Positions 34,230-42,808 of a DNA stretch of 42,808 bases are shown piece after piece. Below the pieces are notes generated by a model. The model was not told the origin of the DNA. It saw only the letters and a list, made by a program, of their open reading frames with translations, and did no database searches. Position numbers and translations under genes: made by a program. The first letter of the stretch is position 1; each line of letters begins with the position of its first letter. Origin of the DNA: Oceanicaulis sp. GTDB taxonomy: Bacteria > Pseudomonadota > Alphaproteobacteria > Caulobacterales > Maricaulaceae. The DNA lies in assembly GCA_020832735.1 (NCBI GenBank), contig JAFIEB010000117.1, forward strand, positions 1-42,808, given 5' to 3'.

Positions 34230-35138
34230 ATGACTGGCGAGACCCTGATCCGTCCGGCGCGTCTGCGCTCGGTGCTGTATGTGCCCGGCGACAAGCCCCG
34301 CGCGATCAGCAAAGCCCCCGGCCTGGGCGCAGACGCGCTGATTGTGGACCTTGAAGACGCCGTGGCGCCGCAAGCCAAGGCGGCCGCGCGCGCCGCCGCG
34401 CCGCAGGCGCTGGACCATTTCCGCGCCGCCGGGATCTATGGCGTTCTGCGCATTGGCGCGCCGGGCGAGGACGGATACGCCGCCGACATCGCCTGCGCGG
34501 CCCGGGCGCAGCCCGATGCGGTGCTGATCGCCAAGGCCGAGGACGCAAACGCCCTTGACGCCGCACGGGCGCAGTTGAAGACCGCCGGCTGGACCGGGCC
34601 GCTCTGGCTGATGATCGAGACCCCGCGCGGGCTGTTTCTGGCTGAGCGTTTGGCGTCCGATCGTTCGATCACTACGGCGATGGGCGCCAGCGTGCTGGTC
34701 GCGGGCTCCAACGATCTGGCCGAAGGTCTGCGCCTGCCGGCCGGGCCGGGGCGGCGCGCCGGGCTCAAGCCTCATCTCGCCCGACTGGTGCTGGCTGCGC
34801 GCGCGGCGGATCTGGGCGTGCTGGACGGGGTCTGGAACGCCTATCGCGACATGCCCGGCTTCGCCGCCGAGGCCGCCGGCGCGCGCGCCCTGGGCTTTGA
34901 CGGCAAGACGCTGATCCATCCAGACCAGATCGCGCCGTGTCATGACGCCTTTGCGCCGGCGCCTGAAGAGATCGAGACCGCGCGCGCCATCATCGCCGCC
35001 TTCGCCGCGCCTCAGGCGCAGGGACGCGGGGCGCTGGCGTTCCGTGGCGGAATGATCGAGCGGCTGCATCTTGACGCCGCCCGCGCCACGCTGGCCGCCG
35101 CCGGGCTCGACCCGGACATGGAGCAATCAGGAGGCTGA
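34230..35138 (+). CDS. HpcH/HpaI (CitE-like) CoA ester lyase
   Basis: 302 residues. Motifs of the citrate lyase beta-subunit / malyl-CoA lyase superfamily are in order: RSVLYVPGDKPRAISKA, the metal-binding region ADALIVDLEDAV, MIETPRGLF, VAGSNDLAEGL and GFDGKTLIHPDQI. These TIM-barrel enzymes cleave or make C-C bonds in acyl-CoA esters such as malyl-CoA or citramalyl-CoA; the exact substrate is not determined here. AAGG lies nine bases before the ATG. It overlaps the ArsC-like gene by one base (TGATG), so the two are translationally coupled. Confidence 0.9.
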   Translation: MTGETLIRPARLRSVLYVPGDKPRAISKAPGLGADALIVDLEDAVAPQAKAAARAAAPQALDHFRAAGIYGVLRIGAPGEDGYAADIACAARAQPDAVLIAKAEDANALDAARAQLKTAGWTGPLWLMIETPRGLFLAERLASDRSITTAMGASVLVAGSNDLAEGLRLPAGPGRRAGLKPHLARLVLAARAADLGVLDGVWNAYRDMPGFAAEAAGARALGFDGKTLIHPDQIAPCHDAFAPAPEEIETARAIIAAFAAPQAQGRGALAFRGGMIERLHLDAARATLAAAGLDPDMEQSGG

Positions 35139-35482
35139 TGATGGAATTCTGGCACAATCCGCGCTGTTCGAAATCGCGCCAGGCGCTGGCGCTGTTGCGC
35201 GAGCGGGGCGTGGAGCCGGCCGTGCGCGCCTATCTCGATGAGCCGCCGAGCGCGCACGAGCTGCGCGCGCTGGTCGCGGCGCTGGATTTCGCTTCGGCCC
35301 ATGAGCTGATGCGCACGGGCGAGGCCGAATACAAGGCGCGCGGCCTAGCGCCGGCGCTGGGCGAGGAAGCCCTCATTGCGGCCATGGCCGACTGCCCCAA
35401 GCTGATCGAGCGTCCGGTGCTTATACGAGGTGCGCGCGCCGTCATCGGACGCCCGCCCGAACGGGTGCTGAGCCTGCTCTGA
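35138..35482 (+). CDS. ArsC-family (arsenate-reductase-like, Spx-fold) protein
   Basis: 114 residues. The N-terminal HNPRCSKSRQAL contains the active-site-type Cys10 of the ArsC/YffB family, and LIERPVLI (residues about 89-96) is the conserved RP motif. True arsenate reductase needs glutaredoxin and the ArsC Arg triad, which can only be partly seen. It is coupled to the CoA-ester lyase with AGGAGG four to eight bases before the start (35138 or 35141). An arsenic role is not supported by neighbours, so it could act in another thiol reaction. Confidence 0.87.
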   Translation: MMEFWHNPRCSKSRQALALLRERGVEPAVRAYLDEPPSAHELRALVAALDFASAHELMRTGEAEYKARGLAPALGEEALIAAMADCPKLIERPVLIRGARAVIGRPPERVLSLL

Positions 35483-35514
35483 GTCTGCCCTGAGACTGCT
35501 CCGGGGCCGTTCGC

Positions 35515-37602
35515 CTAGCTGTCCAGGAAGCTGCGCAGTTTGCGCGACCGGCTCGGGTGCTTGAGCTTGCGCAGGGCCTTGGCTTCGATCTGGCGGATGC
35601 GCTCGCGCGTCACCGAGAATTGCTGGCCGACCTCTTCCAGCGTGTGGTCGGTGTTCATGCCGATGCCAAAGCGCATGCGCAGCACGCGCTCTTCACGTGG
35701 GGTCAGGCTGGCGAGCACCAGCGTGGTGGTTTCGCGCAGGTTTGAGTGGATCGCCGCGTCAATGGGCAGGACCGCGTTCTTGTCCTCGATGAAATCGCCC
35801 AGGTGTGAGTCTTCCTCATCGCCAATGGGCGTTTCGAGGCTGATCGGCTCCTTGGCGATCTTCATCACCTTGCGCACCTTCTCCAGCGGCATGGAGAGCT
35901 TCTCGGCCAGCTCCTCCGGGGTCGGCTCGCGGCCGATCTCGTGGAGCATCTGGCGGCTGGTGCGCACGATCTTGTTGATCGTCTCGATCATGTGGACCGG
36001 GATGCGGATGGTGCGCGCCTGGTCGGCGATGGAGCGGGTGATGGCCTGACGGATCCACCAGGTGGCGTAGGTGGAGAATTTGTAGCCGCGACGGTATTCG
36101 AATTTGTCGACCGCCTTCATCAGGCCGATATTGCCCTCCTGGATCAGATCCAGGAATTGCAGGCCGCGATTGGTGTATTTCTTCGCAATCGAGATCACCA
36201 GGCGCAGATTGGCCTCGACCATCTCCTTCTTGGCGATGCGCGCCTCGCGCGCGCCCTTCTGGACGGTGGCCACGATGCGGCGGAAATCATCCACCGGCAC
36301 GCCCGATTCCTGGGCCAGCGCGGAGATTTCGTCGCGGATGGCGCCGGCCTCGCTGGCCTCGCGCTCGACAAAGCGGGTCCAGGCCGCAGAGCGGCCGGCC
36401 ATGTTCTCCAGCCAGGCCGGGTCGAGCTCATGGCCCTGATAGGTCTTCAGGAAGTCCGTGCGTGACACGCCATGAGCCTCGGCCATGCGCAGCAGCTTGC
36501 CCTCCAGGGCCACCAGACGCTTGTTGATGGCGTCGAGCTGTTCGACCAGCGCCTCGATGCGCGCATTGTTCAGGTGCAGCGAATTGAGGTTGGCCACGAT
36601 GCGCTCGAACACGCCGTCATAGGTCTCGCGGTCTTTCTTGGACAGGTCCTTGCCCTCAAGGCGCAGGGCCACGAGCTTGTCCTGCAGGCGGCGGAACGCG
36701 TCGAAGTCAGAGGCGATGGCGTCCAGCGTGACCATCACGCCGTCGCGCAGCTCGGCCTCCATGGCCGCCAGCGACATGTTGGCGCCGTCATCTTCGTCAT
36801 CGTCGTCGTCAGTGCTTTCGCGGGTGGAGGCCCCGTCTTCGGACTCGTCCTTGGCGTCAGCGTCCTTGCCCGCGTCCTTGTCTGCGTCCTTGGTCTCGCC
36901 GGCCGCGCGCCCTTCGCCGCCTGAGGGGGCTGCAGCGCCAGCTTCGCTATCGCTGTCGTCCTCGCCGGCGTCTTCCTCCTCCTGGCTGGCCGCCTCGGCG
37001 CGTACGCCGCCGAGCGTGGCGTCCAGATCGATGATGTCGCGCAGCAATACCTGGCCGGTCTGCAGCTCGTCGCGCCACACCATGATGGCTTCAAAGGTCA
37101 GCGGGCTTTCGCAAAGCCCGCGGATCATGGCGTTGCGGCCGGCCTCGATGCGCTTGGCGATGGCGATCTCGCCCTCGCGCGACAACAGCTCCACCGACCC
37201 CATCTCGCGCAGATACATGCGCACCGGGTCGTCGGTGCGGTCCTGAGCCGACGTGGTGTTCTGGCCGGCGACCTCGGATTTGGCCTTCTTGGCCACGGCG
37301 CGCGGGCGGTCCTCGTCGCTTTCCTCCTCGCCGACTTCCGGGGCGGTCTCGTCGGAGTCCACATCGTCCTCGGAATCGACCACCGTGATGCCCATTTCGG
37401 AGAGCTGGGCGAGGATGTCCTCGATCTGCTCGGAGCTGTACTCCTCGCTGGGCAGGACCTTGTTGAGCTCGTCATGGGTGACGTAGCCGCGTTTTTTCGC
37501 GGCCTTGATCATCGCCTTGACGGTGGAATCGTTCAGGTCCAGAAGCGGCCCGTCCTGATTCTCGGCGGGCGCTTCGGCGGTTTCGGCGGCAGCTTTCGTC
37601 AT
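35515..37602 (-). CDS. rpoD: RNA polymerase primary sigma factor RpoD (sigma-70)
   Basis: 695 residues. Region 1.1 (about 20-90) and 1.2 ([21 protein letters not shown]) are followed by a large non-conserved region, then region 2 ([61 protein letters not shown]), region 3 and region 4 ending in the -35-binding [40 protein letters not shown] 67-residue acidic low-complexity stretch (about 207-273, nucleotides 36784-36984) lies inside the non-conserved region, with runs of Asp, Glu and Lys. It is the last gene of the yqeY-dnaG-rpoD unit, 45 bp after dnaG. Confidence 0.98.
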   Translation of the reverse strand: MTKAAAETAEAPAENQDGPLLDLNDSTVKAMIKAAKKRGYVTHDELNKVLPSEEYSSEQIEDILAQLSEMGITVVDSEDDVDSDETAPEVGEEESDEDRPRAVAKKAKSEVAGQNTTSAQDRTDDPVRMYLREMGSVELLSREGEIAIAKRIEAGRNAMIRGLCESPLTFEAIMVWRDELQTGQVLLRDIIDLDATLGGVRAEAASQEEEDAGEDDSDSEAGAAAPSGGEGRAAGETKDADKDAGKDADAKDESEDGASTRESTDDDDDEDDGANMSLAAMEAELRDGVMVTLDAIASDFDAFRRLQDKLVALRLEGKDLSKKDRETYDGVFERIVANLNSLHLNNARIEALVEQLDAINKRLVALEGKLLRMAEAHGVSRTDFLKTYQGHELDPAWLENMAGRSAAWTRFVEREASEAGAIRDEISALAQESGVPVDDFRRIVATVQKGAREARIAKKEMVEANLRLVISIAKKYTNRGLQFLDLIQEGNIGLMKAVDKFEYRRGYKFSTYATWWIRQAITRSIADQARTIRIPVHMIETINKIVRTSRQMLHEIGREPTPEELAEKLSMPLEKVRKVMKIAKEPISLETPIGDEEDSHLGDFIEDKNAVLPIDAAIHSNLRETTTLVLASLTPREERVLRMRFGIGMNTDHTLEEVGQQFSVTRERIRQIEAKALRKLKHPSRSRKLRSFLDS

Positions 37603-37647
37603 GCGGCGGCGGGCTCCCAGAGAGCGGCTTACAGCGCGGCGGTCGCG

Positions 37648-39477
37648 CTAACGCATTTTGCCCCGCCGCACTGCGGCGAGGCAGGATTTGAAGGCGTCAG
37701 GATCGTCGCTATTGAACGCATCCTCGATGCGGGCGCGATCCTCGGCTTTGCGGACGTCGTGTGCAACTTGCTCCATATAGGTAGCCGAAAGCCTGCGCCA
37801 AGCCTCGGCGCGGCTGCTGGCGTCAGCCTCACTCCCACCCAGGGCCGCGCGCGCAGCCGCCCGGTCGGCCGACAGACGCGCCAGAACGCCTGTCATGCCG
37901 CGCGCGGCCAGCTGGGCGCCCAACCCGTCTTCCGGCGCGAACGCCGGATCAAGGCAGGCGTCTAGAACCGCGTCCCGCAGGCTGTCAAGCGGTCCGAAGT
38001 CCAGCTCGGCCAGAGTCTCGGCCTCGCTGAAGGCGATTTCGGGGAATTCTATGGCCCCCGCCAGGACCTGGCGCGCCAGCGGCGAGGCGCGCTCCGGACG
38101 CGATTTACGCACAGACTCGACCAGATCACGGCTGGGCGCCGCGGGCGGCGTCCAGGCCTGCGCGCCGCGCCCTGTTCCCGATCGCCTGCGCGGCGCCCGG
38201 GCGAACAGGGCGTCCAGGCGCGCATCAAGCTCGGCGCGGTATTCAGCGCGCACGTCCGGGTCCGAGATGCGTGCGCACATGGCGCGCAGGCGCTTGCGGA
38301 ACGCCGCGCGCCGGTCGGGATCGTCCAGCGGGCCGGCCTGCACCTCGCGCTCCCACAGCACGTCGATCAGCGGGCGCGGCCGGGCCACCGCCTCGCGCAG
38401 CGCCTCGGGCCCCTTGTCGCGCAGCAGATCGTCGGGATCAGCGCCGTCGGGCAGGAACACGAAACGCAGCGTCTTGCCCGGCGCCAGCAGGGGCAGGGCG
38501 CGCTCGGCCGCCAGCGCGGCGGCGCGCTGTCCCGCCGCGTCGCCATCAAGGCAGATCACCGGCTCGCCGCCCGCGCGCCAGAGCAGCGCCATCTGGTTTT
38601 CCGTCAGCGCCGTGCCCAGCGGCGCCACAGCGTGGCCCATCCCGGCGCGCGAAAACGCGATCACGTCCATATAGCCTTCAGCCACGATCAGCCCGGAGGC
38701 GCCCGATTTGGGGTCGCTGGCGGCGGTTCTGGCCTCGGGATAGCGGTAGAGGGTCGAGCCCTTGTGAAACAGGGCGGTTTCGGGCGAGTTGAGATATTTC
38801 GCGCGCTGATCCTTGGACAGGGCGCGCGCCCCGAACGCCACCATGCGCCTGCGCGGATCGCGGATGGCGAACGTGATGCGCCCGCGAAACCGGTCATAGG
38901 CCTCGCCGCCGTCCTCAGGTTCGATCACCAACCCGGCTTCAGCCAGATCGCGCACGCTGGCGCCCTTTTGCATCAGCGCCTGGGTCAGGCCGCGGCGCTG
39001 GTCGGGCGCAAAGCCCAGCTCGAACCGGGCCATATCGTCCGCCGTCAGGCCCCGGCTTTCCAGATAGGCGCGCGCATGGCCGCCGGCCGGGGAGGCGAGC
39101 TGACGCGCGAACCAGGCCTGGGCCGCCTCGATCCAGTCGAGCGAGCGCTTGCGCCGGGCCTCGCGCTCGGGATCGGCGGGTTCGGATTTCGGCACGTCCA
39201 GCCCGGCCTCGCGGGCCAGCGCCTCGACCGCCTCCATGAAGCTCAGGCCCTGGGTTTTTTGCAGCCAGGTGAAGATGTCGCCGTGCTCCTGGCTGGCGAA
39301 GCAGTGATAGAAGCCCTTCTCGTCATTGACGAAGAAGGAGGGCGTGCGCTCTTTCTTAAAGGGGGAGAGGCCGGCGAACTCGCGGCCCTGGCGCTTGAGC
39401 GCCACGGTCCGCCCGATCAGCTCGGACGGGCGGATACGCGTCTTGATCTCGTCGATGAAACCGTCAGGAATCGCCAT
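37648..39477 (-). CDS. dnaG: DNA primase DnaG with degenerate zinc site
   Basis: 609 residues. The N-terminal region (FIDEIKTRIRPSELIGRTVALKRQGREFAGLSPFKKERTPSF), the TOPRIM domain with VAEGYMDVIAFSRAGMGHAVAPLGTALT, and the C-terminal helicase-binding domain are present. The usual zinc ligands CPFH ... CFGC read SPFK (residues 38-41) and CFAS (59-62), leaving only one Cys. DnaG makes the RNA primers of replication. Such loss may be lineage-typical for part of the alphaproteobacteria; I cannot confirm this here. It follows yqeY by 75 bp and precedes rpoD. Confidence 0.97.
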   Translation of the reverse strand: MAIPDGFIDEIKTRIRPSELIGRTVALKRQGREFAGLSPFKKERTPSFFVNDEKGFYHCFASQEHGDIFTWLQKTQGLSFMEAVEALAREAGLDVPKSEPADPEREARRKRSLDWIEAAQAWFARQLASPAGGHARAYLESRGLTADDMARFELGFAPDQRRGLTQALMQKGASVRDLAEAGLVIEPEDGGEAYDRFRGRITFAIRDPRRRMVAFGARALSKDQRAKYLNSPETALFHKGSTLYRYPEARTAASDPKSGASGLIVAEGYMDVIAFSRAGMGHAVAPLGTALTENQMALLWRAGGEPVICLDGDAAGQRAAALAAERALPLLAPGKTLRFVFLPDGADPDDLLRDKGPEALREAVARPRPLIDVLWEREVQAGPLDDPDRRAAFRKRLRAMCARISDPDVRAEYRAELDARLDALFARAPRRRSGTGRGAQAWTPPAAPSRDLVESVRKSRPERASPLARQVLAGAIEFPEIAFSEAETLAELDFGPLDSLRDAVLDACLDPAFAPEDGLGAQLAARGMTGVLARLSADRAAARAALGGSEADASSRAEAWRRLSATYMEQVAHDVRKAEDRARIEDAFNSDDPDAFKSCLAAVRRGKMR

Positions 39478-39552
39478 GCCTGCCGCCGTTTGCTGCGCGC
39501 ACTATACGCCCGGACCGCCCGGCGCGCATCCGTATGCTGCGCATCGGGCGCG

Positions 39553-40020
39553 TCAGGACGCGCCCTGCAGCAGCGCGCGCACTTCCTTGCCGGCGCGCGA
39601 GAAATCCATCCGCCCGGTATAGCGCTCCTTGAGCGCGCCCATGCATTTGCCCATGTCCTTCAGCCCGGCCGCGCCCAGCTCGTCGACCACGGTGCGGGCG
39701 GCCTCGGCGATGGCCTTGTCGTCCATGGGCTCGGGCAGGTAGCTGCGCACGATGCCGGCTTCCCGGCGCTCGCGCTCGGCCAGATCCAGCCGGCCGGCGG
39801 TTTCATAGACCCCGGCGCTTTCCTCGCGCTGTTTCACCAGCTTTTGCAGCAGGGCCAGGATTTCCTCCTGGCCGCAGCCCTCGCAGCGGTCCTCGGCGCG
39901 CGCGGCGATATCACGGTCCTTGATGGCCGCCTGGATCAGGCGCAGGGTCGACAGGCGCACCTCGTCGCGCGCGCGCATGGCGTCCTTGAGGTCGTGGGTG
40001 ATCTGCTCACGCAGGGTCAT
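39553..40020 (-). CDS. GatB/YqeY domain-containing protein
   Basis: 155 residues, the usual length. Family pattern: LREQITHDLKDAMRARDEVRLSTLRLIQAAIKDRDIAAR, then the ELGAAGLKDMGKCMGALKERYTGRMDFSRAGKEVRALL end. YqeY resembles the tail domain of the amidotransferase GatB and may act on tRNA; its function is unclear. The start at 40020 is the ATG that begins the conserved part; the longer frame to 40311 overlaps carA and is not coding. It is the first gene of the yqeY-dnaG-rpoD unit. Two cysteines in DRCEGCGQ are unusual and could bind metal. Confidence 0.93.
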   Translation of the reverse strand: MTLREQITHDLKDAMRARDEVRLSTLRLIQAAIKDRDIAARAEDRCEGCGQEEILALLQKLVKQREESAGVYETAGRLDLAERERREAGIVRSYLPEPMDDKAIAEAARTVVDELGAAGLKDMGKCMGALKERYTGRMDFSRAGKEVRALLQGAS

Positions 40021-40101
40021 GGATCGGGTCCGGATTGCGGGCGGCCTGCATATGACGGCCAAGCCCTTGAAAACCTTGATGTTCAGGCCAGTCAGCCATG
40101 C

Positions 40102-40130
40102 TTGACCGGGGCGCCGCGCACGCGTAGGGT
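40102..40130 (+). promoter_or_regulatory. Candidate promoter of carA
   Basis: TTGACC (40102-40107) and TAGGGT (40125-40130) with a 17-base spacer, about 60 bp upstream of the carA ATG in the 170-bp gap shared with yqeY. No pyrimidine or arginine operator was recognised. Confidence 0.45.
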
Positions 40131-40190
40131 CCGGCGCGTTTGTCCGCGAGGGTTCCCGCCCTTGCGCAGCCGGCGCGGAGGCGGTGAGGT

Positions 40191-41387
40191 ATGGCATCAG
40201 CGGTCGAGAATCAAGACCGGAGCGCGCCGGGCGGCGGCGAGCAGGCTGACGCCAGCGCGGCGCTGGTGCTGGCGGACGGGACCGTATTCTACGGCCAGGG
40301 CGCGGGCGCATCAGGCACAGTGGTGGGCGAGCTGTGCTTCAACACCGCCATGACCGGCCAGCAGGAAATCCTCGCCGATCCGTCCTATGCCGGTCAGATC
40401 GTGTGCTTCACCTTCCCTCATGTGGGCAATGTCGGCGCCAACGCCGAAGACGAGGAAGCCGCCAGCGAGCCCGCCCGTAAAGCCGCTGTGGGCATGGTGG
40501 CGCGAGCCCCGATCACGCCGCCGGCCAACTGGCGCGCCGAGCAGGGTTTTGACGAATGGCTGGCCGCGCGCGGCGTGGCCGCCATTACCGGGGTCGACAC
40601 CCGCGCCATCACAAGGCGCATCCGCGAGACCGGCATGCCGATGGCCGCGCTGCAGCATGCGCGCGACGGCAAGCTTGATATTCCCGCCCTGAAGGCGCTG
40701 GCCGCCGGCGCGCCGTCCATGGAGGGGCGCGAGCTGGCCCGGTCCGTCTCGCGCACCGGGACGGATGACTGGGACGAGGCGGGCTGGGAGTGGCCGGAAG
40801 GTTTCACGGCCGGGCCTGAAGACGGCCCGCTCGTTGTGGTGCTCGATTACGGGGTGAAGGCCAATATCCTGCGCCGCCTGGTCAGCGCCGGGGCGCGCGT
40901 GCGCGTGGCGCCGGGCTCGGTCTCGGCGGCGGACGTGCTGGCGATGAAGCCTGCGGGCGTGGTGATCTCCAATGGGCCGGGCGATCCGGCGGCCACAGGC
41001 GAATATGCGCTGGAAACCCTGCGCGGCGTGATCGATGCCGGCGTGCCGGTGCTGGGCATTTGCCTGGGCCATCAGATGCTGGCGCTGGCGGTGGGCGCGC
41101 GCACCGTGAAGATGGCCCAGGGCCATCACGGCGCGAACCATCCGGTGAAAAATCTCGAAACCGGCCAGGTGGAGATCGTGTCGATGAATCACGGCTTCGC
41201 TGTGGACCGCGATTCCCTGCCCGCCGACGCGGTGGAGACCCATGTCTCGCTATTTGACGGGTCCAATTGCGGCTTCCGCCTGACCTCGAAGCCGGTCATG
41301 GCCGTCCAGCACCACCCCGAAGCCAGCCCGGGTCCGCAAGACAGCTTCGCCGTCTTCGACGGGTTTGTAGGGTCGCTGCAACGCTAG
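40191..41387 (+). CDS. carA: Carbamoyl-phosphate synthase small subunit CarA
   Basis: 398 residues. The N-terminal half has the CarA signatures LVLADGTVFYGQGAGASGTVVGELCFNTAMTGQQEILADPSY, and the C-terminal class I glutamine amidotransferase has the nucleophile Cys in VLGICLGHQMLALA, with the His/Glu pair in VQHHPEASPGP. It hydrolyses glutamine and passes ammonia to CarB for carbamoyl phosphate, the precursor of pyrimidines and arginine. GGAGG is a few bases before the ATG at 40191. carB is not the next gene in this window; its place is taken by a subtilisin-family gene. Confidence 0.98.
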   Translation: MASAVENQDRSAPGGGEQADASAALVLADGTVFYGQGAGASGTVVGELCFNTAMTGQQEILADPSYAGQIVCFTFPHVGNVGANAEDEEAASEPARKAAVGMVARAPITPPANWRAEQGFDEWLAARGVAAITGVDTRAITRRIRETGMPMAALQHARDGKLDIPALKALAAGAPSMEGRELARSVSRTGTDDWDEAGWEWPEGFTAGPEDGPLVVVLDYGVKANILRRLVSAGARVRVAPGSVSAADVLAMKPAGVVISNGPGDPAATGEYALETLRGVIDAGVPVLGICLGHQMLALAVGARTVKMAQGHHGANHPVKNLETGQVEIVSMNHGFAVDRDSLPADAVETHVSLFDGSNCGFRLTSKPVMAVQHHPEASPGPQDSFAVFDGFVGSLQR

Positions 41388-41527
41388 GCCGTTCGCCTTC
41401 AACCTCTGCCCTGCAAGAGCGATTTTTATCTGGACAAGCGGATTAATCTCCGCACGCTGGGCGCGATGTGATCTGGCGCGCAATAGCCTGTTCAGCCGCT
41501 CCGATCATTGGCCGAGGGGAGGTGGTG

Positions 41528-42808
41528 ATGCGGACGACCCATGGATTTCGCAAGGCCTTGTTGGTGGCGGTGTTCACAGCGGCTGCGGCTGTTGTGGTGA
41601 CCGGATGCGGTGGCGGGGGCGGCGCATCGGGGCCGATCACCAATCCGGCGCCTCCGCCCCCACCACCGCCGCCCCCACCACCGCCGCCGCCTCCGCCCCC
41701 TCCGCCGCCGCCTTCAAGCGATCCGTCAGACTGGGAAACAACCGAATACGGCAGGCAGTGGGGCTTTCAGCATATCAACGCCTCCAATGCATACGCAGCA
41801 GGCGCGACCGGGGCCGGCATCACCGTGGCGGTGATCGATACGGGCATCAACACCAGCCACCCCGAATTCATCGGGCGGATTGACCCGGCCAGCACCGATA
41901 TCGTGGTCTCGCGCGGGAATTTTGAAGACATTGATGGTCACGGCACAGCGGTGGCGGGAGTTATCGCAGCCAATCGCGATGGCGTGCAGATGCACGGGCT
42001 GGCGTTCGAAAGCCAAGTCATGGCGATACGCACCGATTCGCCGGGCACTTGCGAGGATGATGATCCCGATGATGGCGGATGCCGCTTCTCTGACACCAAT
42101 ATCGCAGCGGCGATCGACTATGCGATCGCGAACGGAGCGCGTGTCATCAACATCTCACTGGGCGCCGCCCCGGCCGAGAACGATAATCTGACTTTAACCT
42201 TCGCGGCCTTGCGCCGGGCCGCGCAAGCTGGCGTCTTTCTGGTCATCGCAGCTGGCAATGATGGCGAGGAGGAGGACGGAAGCGGCGACAGTCCAGCGTT
42301 CCCGGCCAACTTCGCGGCAACAGCGGACGCCATGGGATTTGCGGTAGCCGTGGGCTCTATCGATCTGGATTACAATCGATCCAGCTTCTCCAACCGGGCG
42401 GGCGGGATGGGGGACTTTTATCTGCTCGCGCCGGGGCGGGGCATCTTTGCGCCTTACCTCAATTCACCCACGGGCGAGCCTCAATACGCCCACTTTAACG
42501 GGACCAGCCTGTCTGCACCGTTCGTGGCTGGCGCGCTTGCGCTCCTGCTCCAAGCCTTCCCGCATCTTCAGGGCAATGAAGCGCTGCAGATCTTGTTCGA
42601 GACCGCAGATTTGCTGGTCCTGAACAATCACAGCGCCGATGACGGTCGAGGCCTGATCAATCTTTACGCCGCCTTCCAGCCTGTTGGGAACAGCTCGGTG
42701 AGTTTCGCTGCCGGCGAGGCGGTTCCTCTGGGCGCGCTTTTGCAGGCGCCGACAGGGCCGTATGGCGACTGGCTGTGGCGCAGCGGTCTGGTGGAGGGCG
42801 CGGTGCTG
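41528..42808 (+). CDS. Subtilisin-family (S8) serine peptidase lipoprotein, 3' end outside window
   Basis: 427 codons are visible and the frame is open at the window edge. An N-terminal signal segment ends in the lipobox-like VVVTGCGG with Cys27. A Gly-rich patch, then 21 consecutive prolines (residues 42-62) form a stiff linker. The catalytic triad of the S8 family is complete: Asp104 in VAVIDTGI, His138 in DIDGHGTAVAGV, Ser327 in FNGTSLSAP. GAGGGGAGG precedes the ATG at 41528. Codons such as TTA, ATA, CGA and GCA are more frequent than in carA, hinting at a different history. A C-terminal autotransporter barrel is possible but not visible. Confidence 0.93.
   Translation, partial: MRTTHGFRKALLVAVFTAAAAVVVTGCGGGGGASGPITNPAPPPPPPPPPPPPPPPPPPPPPSSDPSDWETTEYGRQWGFQHINASNAYAAGATGAGITVAVIDTGINTSHPEFIGRIDPASTDIVVSRGNFEDIDGHGTAVAGVIAANRDGVQMHGLAFESQVMAIRTDSPGTCEDDDPDDGGCRFSDTNIAAAIDYAIANGARVINISLGAAPAENDNLTLTFAALRRAAQAGVFLVIAAGNDGEEEDGSGDSPAFPANFAATADAMGFAVAVGSIDLDYNRSSFSNRAGGMGDFYLLAPGRGIFAPYLNSPTGEPQYAHFNGTSLSAPFVAGALALLLQAFPHLQGNEALQILFETADLLVLNNHSADDGRGLINLYAAFQPVGNSSVSFAAGEAVPLGALLQAPTGPYGDWLWRSGLVEGAVL
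41651..41713 (+). repeat. Polyproline tract, 21 CCN codons
   Basis: Twenty-one consecutive CCN codons encode prolines 42-62 of the S8 peptidase, between the lipidated Cys27 and the catalytic domain. The codons vary (CCG, CCC, CCA, CCT), so it is not a simple slipped repeat. Confidence 0.9.

Noticed and set aside
32580-35126. The kinase-DUF429 frame is open upstream to 35126, which would give an 848-residue protein
   Set aside because: The extra 307 residues are antisense to the CoA-ester lyase gene and read as Arg/Gly/Gln-rich noise. The conserved start of the kinase is near 34205.

Overview
The window is chromosomal, high-G+C (roughly two thirds G+C) alphaproteobacterial DNA. The best guess is the Caulobacterales/Maricaulales (Hyphomonadaceae-like) side of the class. 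Lineage pointers are an Usg protein, a CC0125/CC1285-type lipoprotein, a FzlA-like gene beside queG, LexA boxes of the alphaproteobacterial GTTC-N7-GTTC form, and a DnaG whose zinc ligands are mostly gone. Genes are densely packed. No gap between genes exceeds about 230 bases, and I saw no tRNA, rRNA, CRISPR array, transposase or phage gene.

Layout. 1-5100: end of an Smr-domain gene, a TetR regulator facing an envelope polysaccharide-deacetylase/rppH pair across a long perfect palindrome, three small membrane or lipoprotein genes of unknown function, and usg. 5200-10050: membrane and envelope genes (CDF cation exporter, undecaprenyl-PP phosphatase UppP, a membrane-bound LytTR regulator, an acyltransferase-3 protein, LolA). 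10200-16000: DUF2244 protein, an AraC-HTH/O6-methylguanine methyltransferase fusion, a membrane protein, glyoxalase I, a small unknown protein behind a promoter with two SOS boxes, and polA. 16000-24900: the heat-shock block hrcA-grpE ... dnaK-orphan-dnaJ, interrupted by an AlkB-like dioxygenase/lipoprotein pair and small membrane proteins, then dapB. 24900-31400: a fzlA-like gene broken by two in-frame stops, a palindrome-rich spacer, queG, and an LpoA-like / YraN / dual-BON lipoprotein cluster recalling the E. coli lpoA-yraN-dolP neighbourhood, then a comM/yifB ATPase gene behind an SOS box. 31400-35500: serine hydrolase, a pyridoxal-kinase/DUF429 fusion facing a CoA-ester lyase, and an ArsC-like protein. 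35500-41400: the macromolecular-synthesis operon in the order yqeY-dnaG-rpoD (minus strand), divergent from carA. 41528-end: a subtilisin-family lipoprotein cut by the window edge.

Two themes link the genes. The first is genome maintenance: two promoters (before the small gene at 12854 and before comM) carry LexA-type boxes overlapping their -10 regions, and alkylation repair (MGMT fusion, AlkB-like), polA and YraN lie within 20 kb. The second is envelope and cell-wall biogenesis: deacetylase, UppP, LolA, LpoA-like, BON lipoprotein, and the broken fzlA.

Most worth checking: the doubly SOS-boxed small gene, the low-G+C orphan coupled to dnaJ, the fzlA-like gene with TAG and TAA in frame, the kinase-DUF429 fusion, and the SOS-boxed comM.
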